From NCBI GenBank assembly GCA_965221835.1, contig OZ244916.1, forward strand, positions 434,001-498,000: a DNA stretch of 64,000 bases, in the 5' to 3' direction. Under the pieces are notes generated by a model, which was not told the origin of the DNA, ran no database searches, and saw only the letters and a program-made list of their open reading frames with translations. The first letter of the stretch is position 1; every line of letters starts with the position of its first letter. Source of the stretch: Persebacter sp965221835 (GTDB taxonomy: Bacteria > Pseudomonadota > Gammaproteobacteria > Tethybacterales > Persebacteraceae). Positions 42,938-50,693 of this stretch are shown piece by piece. A program made the translations under genes and the position numbers.

Positions 42938-43866
42938 TGACAGAAGAAACGCGCGAGCAAAAACTTGTCGCCCGTCTGGCAGAAAGCGCGTTTCGCGAAC
43001 AACGCGCGCGGCGGCGATGGGGCGTGTTTTTTCGCATTCTGTTTTTCGGTTATGTGTTTGCATTGACGGCGGCGTTTTTTACCGCACCGCCCGCCGGCTG
43101 GGACGATTTCGCGACAGATACATCGCATGCGGCGGTGATAGACATTTCCGGCGTTATTCAATCGGGCGGCGTAACCGATTCGCTGGAAATTAATGAGGCA
43201 TTGCGAGACGCGTTTAATAACGATTCTGCGAAAGGCATTATTTTGCGAATCAACAGCCCCGGCGGGTCGCCGGTAGAATCGAATCGGATTTATCGCGAAG
43301 TGCGGCGATTGCGCAAACTTCATCCGGACAAAAAAGTGTATGCTGTGGCGGGCGACATTTGCGCGTCCGGCGGCTATTATATCGCCGCCGCTACGGACGA
43401 AATTTATGTGGACGAAAATACGCTGATAGGTTCCATCGGCGTCATTCTCGCAGGATTCGGTTTTACCGAAGCGATGGAAAAAATCGGCGTTGAACGCCGC
43501 GTGCATACTGCAGGACAAAACAAAAATATGCTGGATCCGTTCTCGCCCGCAGACGCCGCCGATTCCGAACGCATTGAAACCATTTTAGATTCGGTATACG
43601 AAATATTTGCCGCCGCCGTTCGCGAAGGGCGCGGCGGACGAATTTCAGAAAATCCCGAAGTTTTTTCGGGCGAAGTTTTTTCCGGTACGCGGAGTATCGC
43701 GCTGGGAATGGCGGACGGAATCGGCGATACCGGCTATGTCGCGCGCGAAATAATCGGCGTGGAAGAAATTGTTTTTTACAATGCGACAAATGTTTTCGAT
43801 TCTTTTATTGAGCGATTCGGCGCGCGATTTTTCGCCGCGATGTATCGCGCACCGGTGTTGCAATGA
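42937..43866 (+). CDS. sppA: Signal peptide peptidase SppA, short 36-kDa type
   Basis: A 309-residue membrane-anchored S49 peptidase that degrades cleaved signal peptides. It has one N-terminal transmembrane helix (about 31-49), INSPGGSPVESN, the nucleophile Ser144 in CASGGYYIA and a general-base candidate Lys196 in GQNKNM. The short form has a single S49 domain, unlike the double-domain E. coli SppA. Its ATG shares one base with the truB stop (TAATG). The frame extends far upstream inside truB but is not coding there. Confidence 0.9.
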   Translation: MTEETREQKLVARLAESAFREQRARRRWGVFFRILFFGYVFALTAAFFTAPPAGWDDFATDTSHAAVIDISGVIQSGGVTDSLEINEALRDAFNNDSAKGIILRINSPGGSPVESNRIYREVRRLRKLHPDKKVYAVAGDICASGGYYIAAATDEIYVDENTLIGSIGVILAGFGFTEAMEKIGVERRVHTAGQNKNMLDPFSPADAADSERIETILDSVYEIFAAAVREGRGGRISENPEVFSGEVFSGTRSIALGMADGIGDTGYVAREIIGVEEIVFYNATNVFDSFIERFGARFFAAMYRAPVLQ

Positions 43867-43893
43867 TGCGCCGTGCGACAGGCGGCGGGTTTT

Positions 43894-44688
43894 ATGGACG
43901 GGATTGAAGATTATCTGCATTTCGCCGGACGACTCGCCGACACCGCGCGCGAAACGGTATTGCCATATTTTCGCTGCGGTGCGGCGGTGCAAAACAAAAA
44001 TGACGACTCGCCGGTGACCGTCGCCGACCGCGAATGCGAAGAAAAAATGCGCGCGCTTATCGCAAAAACCTATCCGCAACATTCCGTATACGGCGAAGAA
44101 TTCGGCGGCGATTTTGGCGGCGAATTTGTCTGGGTGCTGGATCCGATTGACGGTACGCGCAGTTTTATAAGCGGTTCGCCGCAGTTTTGTACGCTGATTG
44201 CGTTGTTGCAAAATGGTGCGCCGATACTCGGCATAGTTGAAATGCCCGCGCTCAACGAACGCTGGACGGGATGCGATTTGCCGGATTTGCGATGTGCGCG
44301 TTTTAACGATTCGCCGTGTGCGGTTTCCGAAAATGTGCCGTTGTCTTCGGCGGTGATGGCGACGACGACTTTGGGAATCGCCGACGACGGGCGCGATGTT
44401 GCGTTGCGGCGGTTGTGCCGCCGGGCGGGGCATGTCCGGTTGGGCGGCGACGGTTCGGCGTTCGGTGCATTGGCGTCCGGTTTTGTGGATATTGCGGCGG
44501 ATTACGAAATGGCGTGTTACGATTATCTGCCGCTGATTCCGATTGTCCGTGCGGCGGGCGGCACAATTACCGATTGGGACGGAAATGCGCCGAAGTTTTG
44601 TGCGGGGACGACCGGCATTGTGGCGGCGGCGGGCGGCGAATTGCATTCGGCGGCGTTGGCGGCGTTGTCGGCGTTGTCCGGCAAATGA
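43894..44688 (+). CDS. hisN: Inositol-monophosphatase-family phosphatase, histidinol-phosphatase-like
   Basis: 264 residues with the lithium-sensitive phosphatase fold: GEEFG (metal Glu), WVLDPIDGTRSFISGSPQFCTLIALL and the C-terminal GGTITDWDG. The ISG(x)PQF wording after DPIDGTR is typical of HisN-type histidinol-phosphate phosphatases rather than SuhB or CysQ, but specificity is inferred. ATG 43894 (MDGIEDYL) is preferred; GTG 43873 is also possible. It lies 27 nt after sppA. Its stop overlaps the start of a 27-codon membrane peptide (ATGA). Confidence 0.8.
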   Translation: MDGIEDYLHFAGRLADTARETVLPYFRCGAAVQNKNDDSPVTVADRECEEKMRALIAKTYPQHSVYGEEFGGDFGGEFVWVLDPIDGTRSFISGSPQFCTLIALLQNGAPILGIVEMPALNERWTGCDLPDLRCARFNDSPCAVSENVPLSSAVMATTTLGIADDGRDVALRRLCRRAGHVRLGGDGSAFGALASGFVDIAADYEMACYDYLPLIPIVRAAGGTITDWDGNAPKFCAGTTGIVAAAGGELHSAALAALSALSGK

Positions 44689-44768
44689 ATCGTCGCAAAA
44701 TGGCGTGTGCGGCGGCGCTGATATTATTGGCGTTATTTTTCTTTTCGGCGCCGTTTTGGACGCGTTAA
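44685..44768 (+). CDS. Possible 27-residue membrane peptide coupled to hisN
   Basis: The ATG overlaps the hisN stop codon as ATGA, the same coupling used by real operon partners here. The peptide begins MNRRKMACAAALILLAL and continues FFFSAPFWTR: a basic N-terminus, one hydrophobic helix of about 16 residues and a short aromatic tail. No family is recognised. It could be a genuine small inner-membrane protein or a chance frame. Confidence 0.4.
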   Translation: MNRRKMACAAALILLALFFFSAPFWTR

Positions 44769-44803
44769 TTTTATTAAAATAGAATTAATTGGTAGTTTTT
44801 GCG

Positions 44804-44809
44804 TATAAT
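44804..44809 (+). promoter_or_regulatory. -10 hexamer of the VTT-protein gene, very short leader
   Basis: TATAAT ends 8 nt before the ATG at 44818, so the expected start site lies about 1-2 nt from the start codon. GGAAG in the gap would not be transcribed in full. Confidence 0.5.
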
Positions 44810-44817
44810 CGGAAGTT

Positions 44818-45558
44818 ATGAATAAAAATAATTTAATTAAAATCGGTGTGGTGGCGGTGCTGGCTGCGGTCGGCGGCGTTTTATATTGGCAATTCGGCGA
44901 ATACGCTTCGCTGGAATATATCCAAAAACAGCAGGCGGCGTTTCAAGATTATTACGCCGCAAATCGCGCGCTTGTTTTGATTTCATTTTTTATCGGTTAT
45001 GTCGCAGTGACGGCGTTGTCGTTGCCGGGGGCGGCGATTATGACTTTGCTGGCGGGGGCGTTGTTCGGGATTTTTGTCGGCGTGTTGCTGGTTTCGTTCG
45101 CGAGTAGCATCGGTGCGACTCTCGCGTTTTTGGTCGCGCGTTTTGTGTTGGGCGAATCGTTGCAGAAAAAATACGGCGACAAACTCGCGAAAATTAACGA
45201 AGGCGTAGAACGCGAAGGCAAGTTTTATCTTTTTACGATGCGATTAATTCCCGCGTTTCCGTTTTTTCTCATCAATATTTTAATGGGACTTACGACATTG
45301 TCCGCGATTTCGTTTTATTGGGTGAGTCAGTTGGGAATGTTGGCGGGCACCGCCGTTTTTGTTTTCGCGGGAACGCAACTCGCCGAAATCAAATCGCTCG
45401 GCGATATTTTATCGCCCGGTTTGATTGCGGCGTTTGTCGCGCTCGGCATTTTTCCGTTGGCGGCGAAAAAAATGATAGCGTTTTTGCATCGCCGGGTTCA
45501 CAAAGACGCCGCGCATAACGAAGATCCGTTAAAACCCGGAAAACCCGGGAATGTCTGA
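44818..45558 (+). CDS. TVP38/TMEM64 (VTT domain) family membrane protein
   Basis: A 246-residue inner-membrane protein with about five hydrophobic segments and the VTT-domain core SLPGAAIMTLLAGALFG, SIGATLAFLVARFVLG and LRLIPAFPFFLIN (as MRLIPAFPFF). The family is related to DedA proteins; lipid or small-molecule movement is suspected, but function is unknown. It is followed 32 nt later by a pyridine-nucleotide disulfide oxidoreductase, a pair found together in many bacteria. Confidence 0.85.
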   Translation: MNKNNLIKIGVVAVLAAVGGVLYWQFGEYASLEYIQKQQAAFQDYYAANRALVLISFFIGYVAVTALSLPGAAIMTLLAGALFGIFVGVLLVSFASSIGATLAFLVARFVLGESLQKKYGDKLAKINEGVEREGKFYLFTMRLIPAFPFFLINILMGLTTLSAISFYWVSQLGMLAGTAVFVFAGTQLAEIKSLGDILSPGLIAAFVALGIFPLAAKKMIAFLHRRVHKDAAHNEDPLKPGKPGNV

Positions 45559-45590
45559 TTTTTTTATAAAACACCGAAAGGAAATTTACC

Positions 45591-47057
45591 ATGGCAAAAT
45601 ATGATTACAATGTCGTCGTTATCGGCGCCGGTTCCGCCGGGCTGGTAACTTCTTATATCGTCGCCGCCGCCAAGGGAAAAGTGGCGTTGGTAGAACGCCA
45701 CAAAATGGGCGGCGATTGTCTCAACACCGGCTGCGTGCCGTCCAAGGCGATTATTCGTTCTTCAACTTTTATGCGCGACATTAAACGCGCCGAAAAACTC
45801 GGTTTTAAACCGCGCACGGTCAATTGGGAAAATCGCGAAGAATATTTTAGTTTTGCCGATGTGATGGCGCGCGTGCATCGCATTATCAAAACCATAGAAC
45901 CGCACGATTCGGTGGAACGATTTTCCGCTCTCGGCGTGGAATGCGTTTCCGGCGAAGCGTCTATTAAATCGCCGCACGAAGTGGAAGTGGACGGAAAAAT
46001 TTATAACACGCGTTCCATTGTCGTCGCCGCCGGCGCGCGCCCGTTCGTGCCGCCGATTAAGGGGCTGGAAAAAGTGGAATATCGTACTTCCGATACAATC
46101 TGGGAAATCCGCGAACAGCCACGCCGTTTAATGGTGGTGGGCGGCGGTCCGATCGGTTCCGAACTCGCGCAAACTTTCGCCTATCTCGGTTCCGAAGTGA
46201 CGCAAATAGAAGGCGGTCCGCGCATTATGGCGCGCGAAGACGAAGACGCTTCCGCGATTGTGATGGAACATTTTCGCGAGGCGGGAGTCAATATGCGATG
46301 CAATTCGCAGGCGCAAGAAATCGTGGTTGAAAACGGCGAAAAAATGATGGTCGTCGCCGATCGCAACACCGGCGAAACGACAAAAATTCCTTTTGATTTG
46401 CTCCTTCTTGCGGTCGGACGAAAACCGAACGGCGACGCCGTTCCCGGTCTCGCCGAAGTCGGCGTAAAAATTAACGAACGCGGTGCGGTGCAAGTCAACG
46501 AAAAATTGCAAACCGCCGTCCCCAACATTTTTTCGTGCGGCGACATTATCGGTTCCTATCAATTCACGCACACGGCGGGGCATGCCGCTTATTATGCGGC
46601 AATGAATTCGCTTTTCTTTCCGATGCTGAAAGTGGATTGGTCGGTGGTGCCGTGGTGTACTTTTACGCATCCCGAAGTGGCGCGAGTCGGCTTAAACGAA
46701 CAAGAGGCGAAACAGCAAAATTTGGAATACGAAATTACCAAATACGGCATTGACGATTTGGATCGCGCCATCGCGGACGAAGAAGCGGAAGGTTTTGTTA
46801 AATTATTAACCGCGCCGGGAAGCGGGCGATTGTTGGGCGCGACCATTGTCGGCGATCATGCGGGCGATTTGCTGCACGAATATGTTCTGGCAATGCGCAA
46901 AAAAATGAAAGTGAAAGATATTTTGGGAACGATTCACATTTATCCGACTCTCGCCGAAGCAAACAAATTCGCCGCCGGTGAATGGCAAAAAGCGCATGTG
47001 CCGCCCGCCGCCATTTCACTCGGCGAAAAATTCGGACGTTTTTTGCGCGGTGCGTAA
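45591..47057 (+). CDS. FAD-dependent pyridine nucleotide-disulfide oxidoreductase (Lpd/MerA-like)
   Basis: 488 residues. FAD-binding GAGSAGLV (12-19), redox-active CLNTGC (Cys43, Cys48), NAD-binding VVGGGPIGSELA and the dimer-interface motif HIYPTLAEAN. The HIYPT variant, instead of the His-Glu dyad of lipoamide dehydrogenase (HAHPT), and the lack of a C-terminal CC pair argue against true Lpd and true mercuric reductase. The physiological substrate is unknown. SD AAAGGAAA is present. It is partnered with the VTT membrane protein and ends at a strong terminator. Confidence 0.85.
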   Translation: MAKYDYNVVVIGAGSAGLVTSYIVAAAKGKVALVERHKMGGDCLNTGCVPSKAIIRSSTFMRDIKRAEKLGFKPRTVNWENREEYFSFADVMARVHRIIKTIEPHDSVERFSALGVECVSGEASIKSPHEVEVDGKIYNTRSIVVAAGARPFVPPIKGLEKVEYRTSDTIWEIREQPRRLMVVGGGPIGSELAQTFAYLGSEVTQIEGGPRIMAREDEDASAIVMEHFREAGVNMRCNSQAQEIVVENGEKMMVVADRNTGETTKIPFDLLLLAVGRKPNGDAVPGLAEVGVKINERGAVQVNEKLQTAVPNIFSCGDIIGSYQFTHTAGHAAYYAAMNSLFFPMLKVDWSVVPWCTFTHPEVARVGLNEQEAKQQNLEYEITKYGIDDLDRAIADEEAEGFVKLLTAPGSGRLLGATIVGDHAGDLLHEYVLAMRKKMKVKDILGTIHIYPTLAEANKFAAGEWQKAHVPPAAISLGEKFGRFLRGA

Positions 47058-47083
47058 TACGATATAAAATCCGCCCGCTTTTT

Positions 47084-47111
47084 AATTCCGATAAAAATCG
47101 GAATTTTCTTT
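47084..47111 (+). terminator. Rho-independent terminator after the disulfide oxidoreductase
   Basis: AATTCCGAT-AAAA-ATCGGAATT, a perfect 9-bp stem, is followed by TTCTTT. The arms equal those of the second dyad-repeat class at 18.5 kb, so this is a dispersed copy of that element used as a terminator. The remaining gap to rnfB (47112-47282) shows no gene. Confidence 0.75.
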
Positions 47112-47282
47112 CGTCTGCAAATCAACGAAATATCGTAACTCGCATTTTGCCGGAGAATAAAATGACGGCGGCGGGAAACATTTCCGCAAGCGAAAAATGA
47201 TGAAAAAATCTTTCGCAAAAACGGAAATTTCTCCATATTCGCCTCCGACATTTATCGGGGCATAAAAAATATCGCGTTGCGA

Positions 47283-47795
47283 TTATCGCTGCGTTGCCGG
47301 TTTGCGTTCTATCATTTCTATGCAATCCGCGGGGCAGGGCGGCAGGCACAATTCGCAACCGACACAATGTTCGGTTAATATTGCGTGATTTTTTTGGGGT
47401 GCGCCGATAATTGCATCCGTGGGACATGCAGGCAGGCACAGCGCGCAGCCGACACAATCTTCGGCGCGAATGATTGCAACTTTTTGCGGCGTTGTCGCGG
47501 GCATTTTGGGCGAATCCGCATTGACGATATGCGCCAAACTATCGGCGGTTTCTTGTCCGCCGGGGGTGCATAAACTAATTGCCGCTTCGTTTTTGGCGAC
47601 CGCTTCGGCGTAGGGGCGGCAGCCGGGATAACCGCATTCGCCGCATTGCAATTGCGGCAACGCGGAATCAATTAATGCGGCGAGGGGCGAGTTTGCTGCG
47701 TCCGCTTTTTGGGCGCGGCGAGTCAACAATCCGAGCAATCCGCCCGCCGCAAAAGCGATGACGCCGAAAGCGGCGACCAAGACAATCGCGCTCAC
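47283..47795 (-). CDS. rnfB: Electron transport complex subunit RnfB
   Basis: A 170-residue iron-sulfur protein. It has an N-terminal membrane anchor, the 4Fe-4S motif C51-x2-C54-x4-C59 with Cys76 (CGECGYPGC...LC), then two ferredoxin clusters (CVGCALCLPACP and CVGCELCLPPCP). It passes electrons in the Rnf ferredoxin:NAD complex or the related Rsx complex that resets SoxR. GTG 47795 overlaps the rnfA stop (GTGA). rnfC, rnfD, rnfG and rnfE do not follow: the neighbour beyond is the convergent oxidoreductase gene. Confidence 0.92.
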   Translation of the reverse strand: MSAIVLVAAFGVIAFAAGGLLGLLTRRAQKADAANSPLAALIDSALPQLQCGECGYPGCRPYAEAVAKNEAAISLCTPGGQETADSLAHIVNADSPKMPATTPQKVAIIRAEDCVGCALCLPACPTDAIIGAPQKNHAILTEHCVGCELCLPPCPADCIEMIERKPATQR

Positions 47796-48364
47796 CGGAA
47801 AATTCCGAGCATTCCCGAAAAGGCGACAGCCATCCATCCCGCACTAATCATCGCCAGCGGGGCGCCGCGCATCAAGGCGGGCGTTGCGGATTCTACAATC
47901 CGTTCGCGCACGGCGGCGAAACAGACGACCGCTAACATAAATCCGATTCCGCCGCCGAGTCCGATTGCAATTGCGTCCGCCGGCGAATCGGGTGCGCCGC
48001 GTACCGCCAGCAACATAACCGCCAGCACCGCGCAGTTTGTCGCGATAAGCGGGAGATACAATCCGAGAATTCGGTGCGTTTGCGGCATTTTCCATCGCAT
48101 AAATAACTCCATCGTTTGCACGATTATCGCGGCAACGGCGATAAATACCGGCGCTTGCGCGACGGGATGGAATTCCAAAAATGCGCGATTGACGACCCAT
48201 GCGGCGGCGGATGCGACAACGAGAACGACAGCGGTCGCCAGCCCGACTCCGGCGGCGACATCCATCCGCCGCGACAATCCGATGAAAGGACACAAGCCGA
48301 GCATTTTTGCGAATACGATATTTTCTGCCAATGCGGCGGCGGCGATTATGGCGATTGCGTCCAT
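47792..48364 (-). CDS. rnfA: Electron transport complex subunit RnfA
   Basis: A 190-residue integral membrane protein with six helices, starting AIIAAAALAENIVFAKMLGLCPF and containing the half-membrane cysteine region typical of RnfA. ATG 48364 is the family start; the long upstream open frame runs antisense-free through moaE but is not coding. It overlaps the end of moaE by 19 nt. rnfB follows with a 4-nt overlap. Confidence 0.92.
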   Translation of the reverse strand: MDAIAIIAAAALAENIVFAKMLGLCPFIGLSRRMDVAAGVGLATAVVLVVASAAAWVVNRAFLEFHPVAQAPVFIAVAAIIVQTMELFMRWKMPQTHRILGLYLPLIATNCAVLAVMLLAVRGAPDSPADAIAIGLGGGIGFMLAVVCFAAVRERIVESATPALMRGAPLAMISAGWMAVAFSGMLGIFR

Positions 48365-48810
48365 TTTTCTTGCGCCCGTTTGTCTTCCGCCCGCGCGCAC
48401 ACCCAGCGAGATTCGCCGTTTGCGGTTTCTTCTTTTTTCCAGAAAGGCGCGCGCGTTTTGAGATGGTCGGTCATAAATTCGCAAGCGGCGAAAGCGTCGC
48501 CGCGATGGGCGGAAGAGGCACCGACAAAAACGATAATGTCGCCCGGTTTCATTTTTCCGATGCGATGAATAATGCGCGCTGCGGTCAATCGCCATTTTTT
48601 TGTCGCTTCGCGGGCGATTTGTTGCAAGGCAGATTCGGTCATTTCGGGATAATGTTCTAAAGTCAACGCGCGTACTTCGCCGCCGCGTACCGCACCGATA
48701 AAACACGCCGCCGCGCCCGCTGTGCCTGCCATTGCGGCGGAAATAGTTGCGCTTTCTGCACCGGCATCAATCGGCACATCGCGCACGGCAACATAAACTT
48801 TTTCGGGCAT
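48346..48810 (-). CDS. moaE: Molybdopterin synthase catalytic subunit MoaE
   Basis: 154 residues with the MoaE pattern HRIGKMKPGDIIVFVGASSAHRGDAF, then FMTDHLKTRAPFWKKEE (catalytic lysines). With MoaD it adds two sulfurs to precursor Z to form molybdopterin. No moaD, moaA or moaC is in the window. It overlaps rnfA by 19 nt. TAATAT lies 6 nt before the ATG, a weaker version of the leaderless layout. Confidence 0.92.
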   Translation of the reverse strand: MPEKVYVAVRDVPIDAGAESATISAAMAGTAGAAACFIGAVRGGEVRALTLEHYPEMTESALQQIAREATKKWRLTAARIIHRIGKMKPGDIIVFVGASSAHRGDAFAACEFMTDHLKTRAPFWKKEETANGESRWVCARAEDKRAQEKWTQSP

Positions 48811-48816
48811 TTTTAG

Positions 48817-48822
48817 ATATTA
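48817..48822 (-). promoter_or_regulatory. Possible -10 hexamer of moaE with 6-nt spacing
   Basis: TAATAT on the minus strand (4 of 6 to TATAAT), exactly 6 nt before the moaE ATG. There is no SD. Confidence 0.3.
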
Positions 48823-48843
48823 ACTTAAATTTGCGGCAGATGC

Positions 48844-48849
48844 TATAAT
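48844..48849 (+). promoter_or_regulatory. -10 hexamer upstream of the DNA methyltransferase
   Basis: TATAAT at 48844-48849 contains the first bases of an in-frame ATG (48848), which would therefore not be transcribed from this promoter. This supports a start at 48905 or 48869. Confidence 0.45.
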
Positions 48850-48904
48850 GGAAAAACGCCGGGAAGAAATGCCCGGTTTTTGTCAAATTCCGAACGGGAG
48901 AAAG

Positions 48905-50224
48905 ATGGGCGAGTTGCAGGCGGAAAACCGGACGCTTTTCACCGGCGACAATTTGGAAGTGATGCGCGCCATCAATTCCGAAACCGTGGATTTAATTTAT
49001 TTAGATCCGCCGTTCAATAAAAAATATGTCTTCATAATCGGCGATGACGAAGGTTTCGGCTACAAAGATATTTGGGGATGGGACACGCCGGAAAGCGACC
49101 GCAACCCGTTTTTGCCGCACGCCGAATTGTACGCTTTTGACGAACTTGTCGCCGCAACGACGGACGGCAATCCGCTGATAGACGGCGCAATGGCGAAAAA
49201 AATCGTGCGCCTTTTGGAAACGATAGGACAAATCGCCGGCGAAGCGGAAATGGCGTATTTGTCGTTTATGGCGGCGCGTTTAGTTGAAATGCGGCGGCTG
49301 CTGAAACCGACCGGCAGCATTTATTTGCACTGCGACCCGACAATGTCGCATTCGCTTAAATTGTTGATGGACATTGTTTTCGGCGATTTTTTCCAAAACG
49401 AAATTATCTGGTCTTATCGCCGCTGGCCGGCGAAGCAGCCGCGGTTTCAATCCATGCATGATATTATTTTTTATTATACGAAAGGAAACGGGCATGCGTG
49501 GAATCAACAGTATGAGCCGTTGGCGGATTCTACGGTGAAGAGATTCAAGGGCAAAAAAATTGTCAGCGGTGCCAAAAACTCGCCGGAGGGACGTCCGCCG
49601 TCCCGCACGGAAGAATCCGATTCGCCTTCCGCCCCGATGCGCGATGTTTGGAATATCGGAATCATCGCCCCGGTGTCAAAGGAAAGAACCGGTTATCCGA
49701 CTCAAAAACCGCTTGCGCTTTTGGAAAGAATCATAAAAGCGTCCAGCAACGAAGGCGATTTTGTTCTTGACCCGTTTTGCGGATGTGCGACAACTTGCAT
49801 CGCCGCCGAACGTCTTAACCGCCGCTGGATCGGAATTGATGTCGCCGAAAAAGCCGCTACTCTCGTAAAAGCCCGCCTGAACGCGGAAACAAAACAAGGC
49901 AATCTCGCCGAAGGCATGCGAAAAGTACATCATCGCATGTTCAACAAAGGCGACTGCCCGATGCGCACCGATTTGGGCGATTCGCGCAGCAAAAATATCC
50001 GCAAAATTCTGTACGGATTGCAAGAAGGCAATTGCAATCTTTGCAAAACGCATTTTGCGGCGTTGCGGCATTTGACGGACGACCACATTATTCCCCGCAA
50101 AAAAGGCGGACCGGATGTTGACCGCAATTTGCAATTGCTTTGCGGTTCATGCAACAGCATAAAAAACACGCGCACGATGGAACAAGCCCGCAAACGCCTG
50201 CGCGAGTTGGGTTATATCGCTTAA
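48905..50224 (+). CDS. DNA N4/N6 methyltransferase fused to a C-terminal HNH domain
   Basis: 439 residues. The methyltransferase part has motif IV DPPF (34-37) before motif I DPFCGCATT (289-297), the beta-class order of cytosine-N4/adenine-N6 enzymes. A GYPTQKPL segment (263-270) sits upstream of motif I. After a linker, residues about 375-430 form an HNH module: CNLC (377-380), DDHIIPRKKGG with His394, Asn408 and a second CxxC (413-416). The chain thus joins a modification enzyme to a nuclease-type domain. Start 48905 has SD GGGAG; ATG 48869 is possible. It stands alone, divergent from moaE. Confidence 0.85.
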   Translation: MGELQAENRTLFTGDNLEVMRAINSETVDLIYLDPPFNKKYVFIIGDDEGFGYKDIWGWDTPESDRNPFLPHAELYAFDELVAATTDGNPLIDGAMAKKIVRLLETIGQIAGEAEMAYLSFMAARLVEMRRLLKPTGSIYLHCDPTMSHSLKLLMDIVFGDFFQNEIIWSYRRWPAKQPRFQSMHDIIFYYTKGNGHAWNQQYEPLADSTVKRFKGKKIVSGAKNSPEGRPPSRTEESDSPSAPMRDVWNIGIIAPVSKERTGYPTQKPLALLERIIKASSNEGDFVLDPFCGCATTCIAAERLNRRWIGIDVAEKAATLVKARLNAETKQGNLAEGMRKVHHRMFNKGDCPMRTDLGDSRSKNIRKILYGLQEGNCNLCKTHFAALRHLTDDHIIPRKKGGPDVDRNLQLLCGSCNSIKNTRTMEQARKRLRELGYIA

Positions 50225-50236
50225 CCGTCCGGGCGA

Positions 50237-50668
50237 TTATGATTCTTTGACGATTTCATAACAGCGTTTTTCCAGCATATCCATCATCAGCGAAAATCCC
50301 TCGTCGCCGCCGTAATACGGGTCGGGGACATCGCCGTGTTCCAAAAACATCCGAATGTCGGCGGTCGCATTGTCGGGCGCATTTGCGCGCAAAAAATCTA
50401 AATGTTCCTGCGTCATCGCGTAAATGCGGTCAAACGCCGTAAAATCGGCAACGCAAACCGGACGGGCGACAATGTCGTCCATCGCATAACCGCGCAACTT
50501 CGCCGCCGCACACGCCCGCCGGTCGGGCGAATCGCCGCGATGCCACGAACTGATTCCCGCAGATTCAATTTGCCACGGCGGCGAATGTGCGGCGCTAAGT
50601 TTTCGTAAAACGGCTTCGGCGGCGGGCGAACGGCAAATGTTGCCGGTGCATACAAAAAGAATTTTCAT
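50237..50668 (-). CDS. Low-molecular-weight protein-tyrosine phosphatase
   Basis: 143 residues with the P-loop VCTGNICRSP (nucleophile Cys7, Arg13) at the N-terminus and the general-acid motif DPYY (Asp116). It hydrolyses phosphotyrosine or other phosphoesters; in bacteria such enzymes often regulate polysaccharide export kinases, but no such kinase is nearby. It lies 25 nt after pmbA on the same strand and is likely co-transcribed. Confidence 0.92.
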   Translation of the reverse strand: MKILFVCTGNICRSPAAEAVLRKLSAAHSPPWQIESAGISSWHRGDSPDRRACAAAKLRGYAMDDIVARPVCVADFTAFDRIYAMTQEHLDFLRANAPDNATADIRMFLEHGDVPDPYYGGDEGFSLMMDMLEKRCYEIVKES

Positions 50669-50693
50669 TGTTGCGGCAAAAATAATTTAACAA

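Noticed and set aside
43894..44688. CysQ or SuhB assignment for the phosphatase
   Set aside because: The residues after DPIDGTR (SFISGSPQF) fit the histidinol-phosphatase group better.
45591..47057. Lipoamide dehydrogenase (E3) for the glycine cleavage system
   Set aside because: The interface motif is HIYPT, not the HAHPT/HxxxxE pattern of true E3, and it is not linked to gcv.
48848..48904. Start of the methyltransferase at ATG 48848
   Set aside because: This ATG lies within the TATAAT box, so it would not be on a transcript started there; ATG 48905 has a proper SD.
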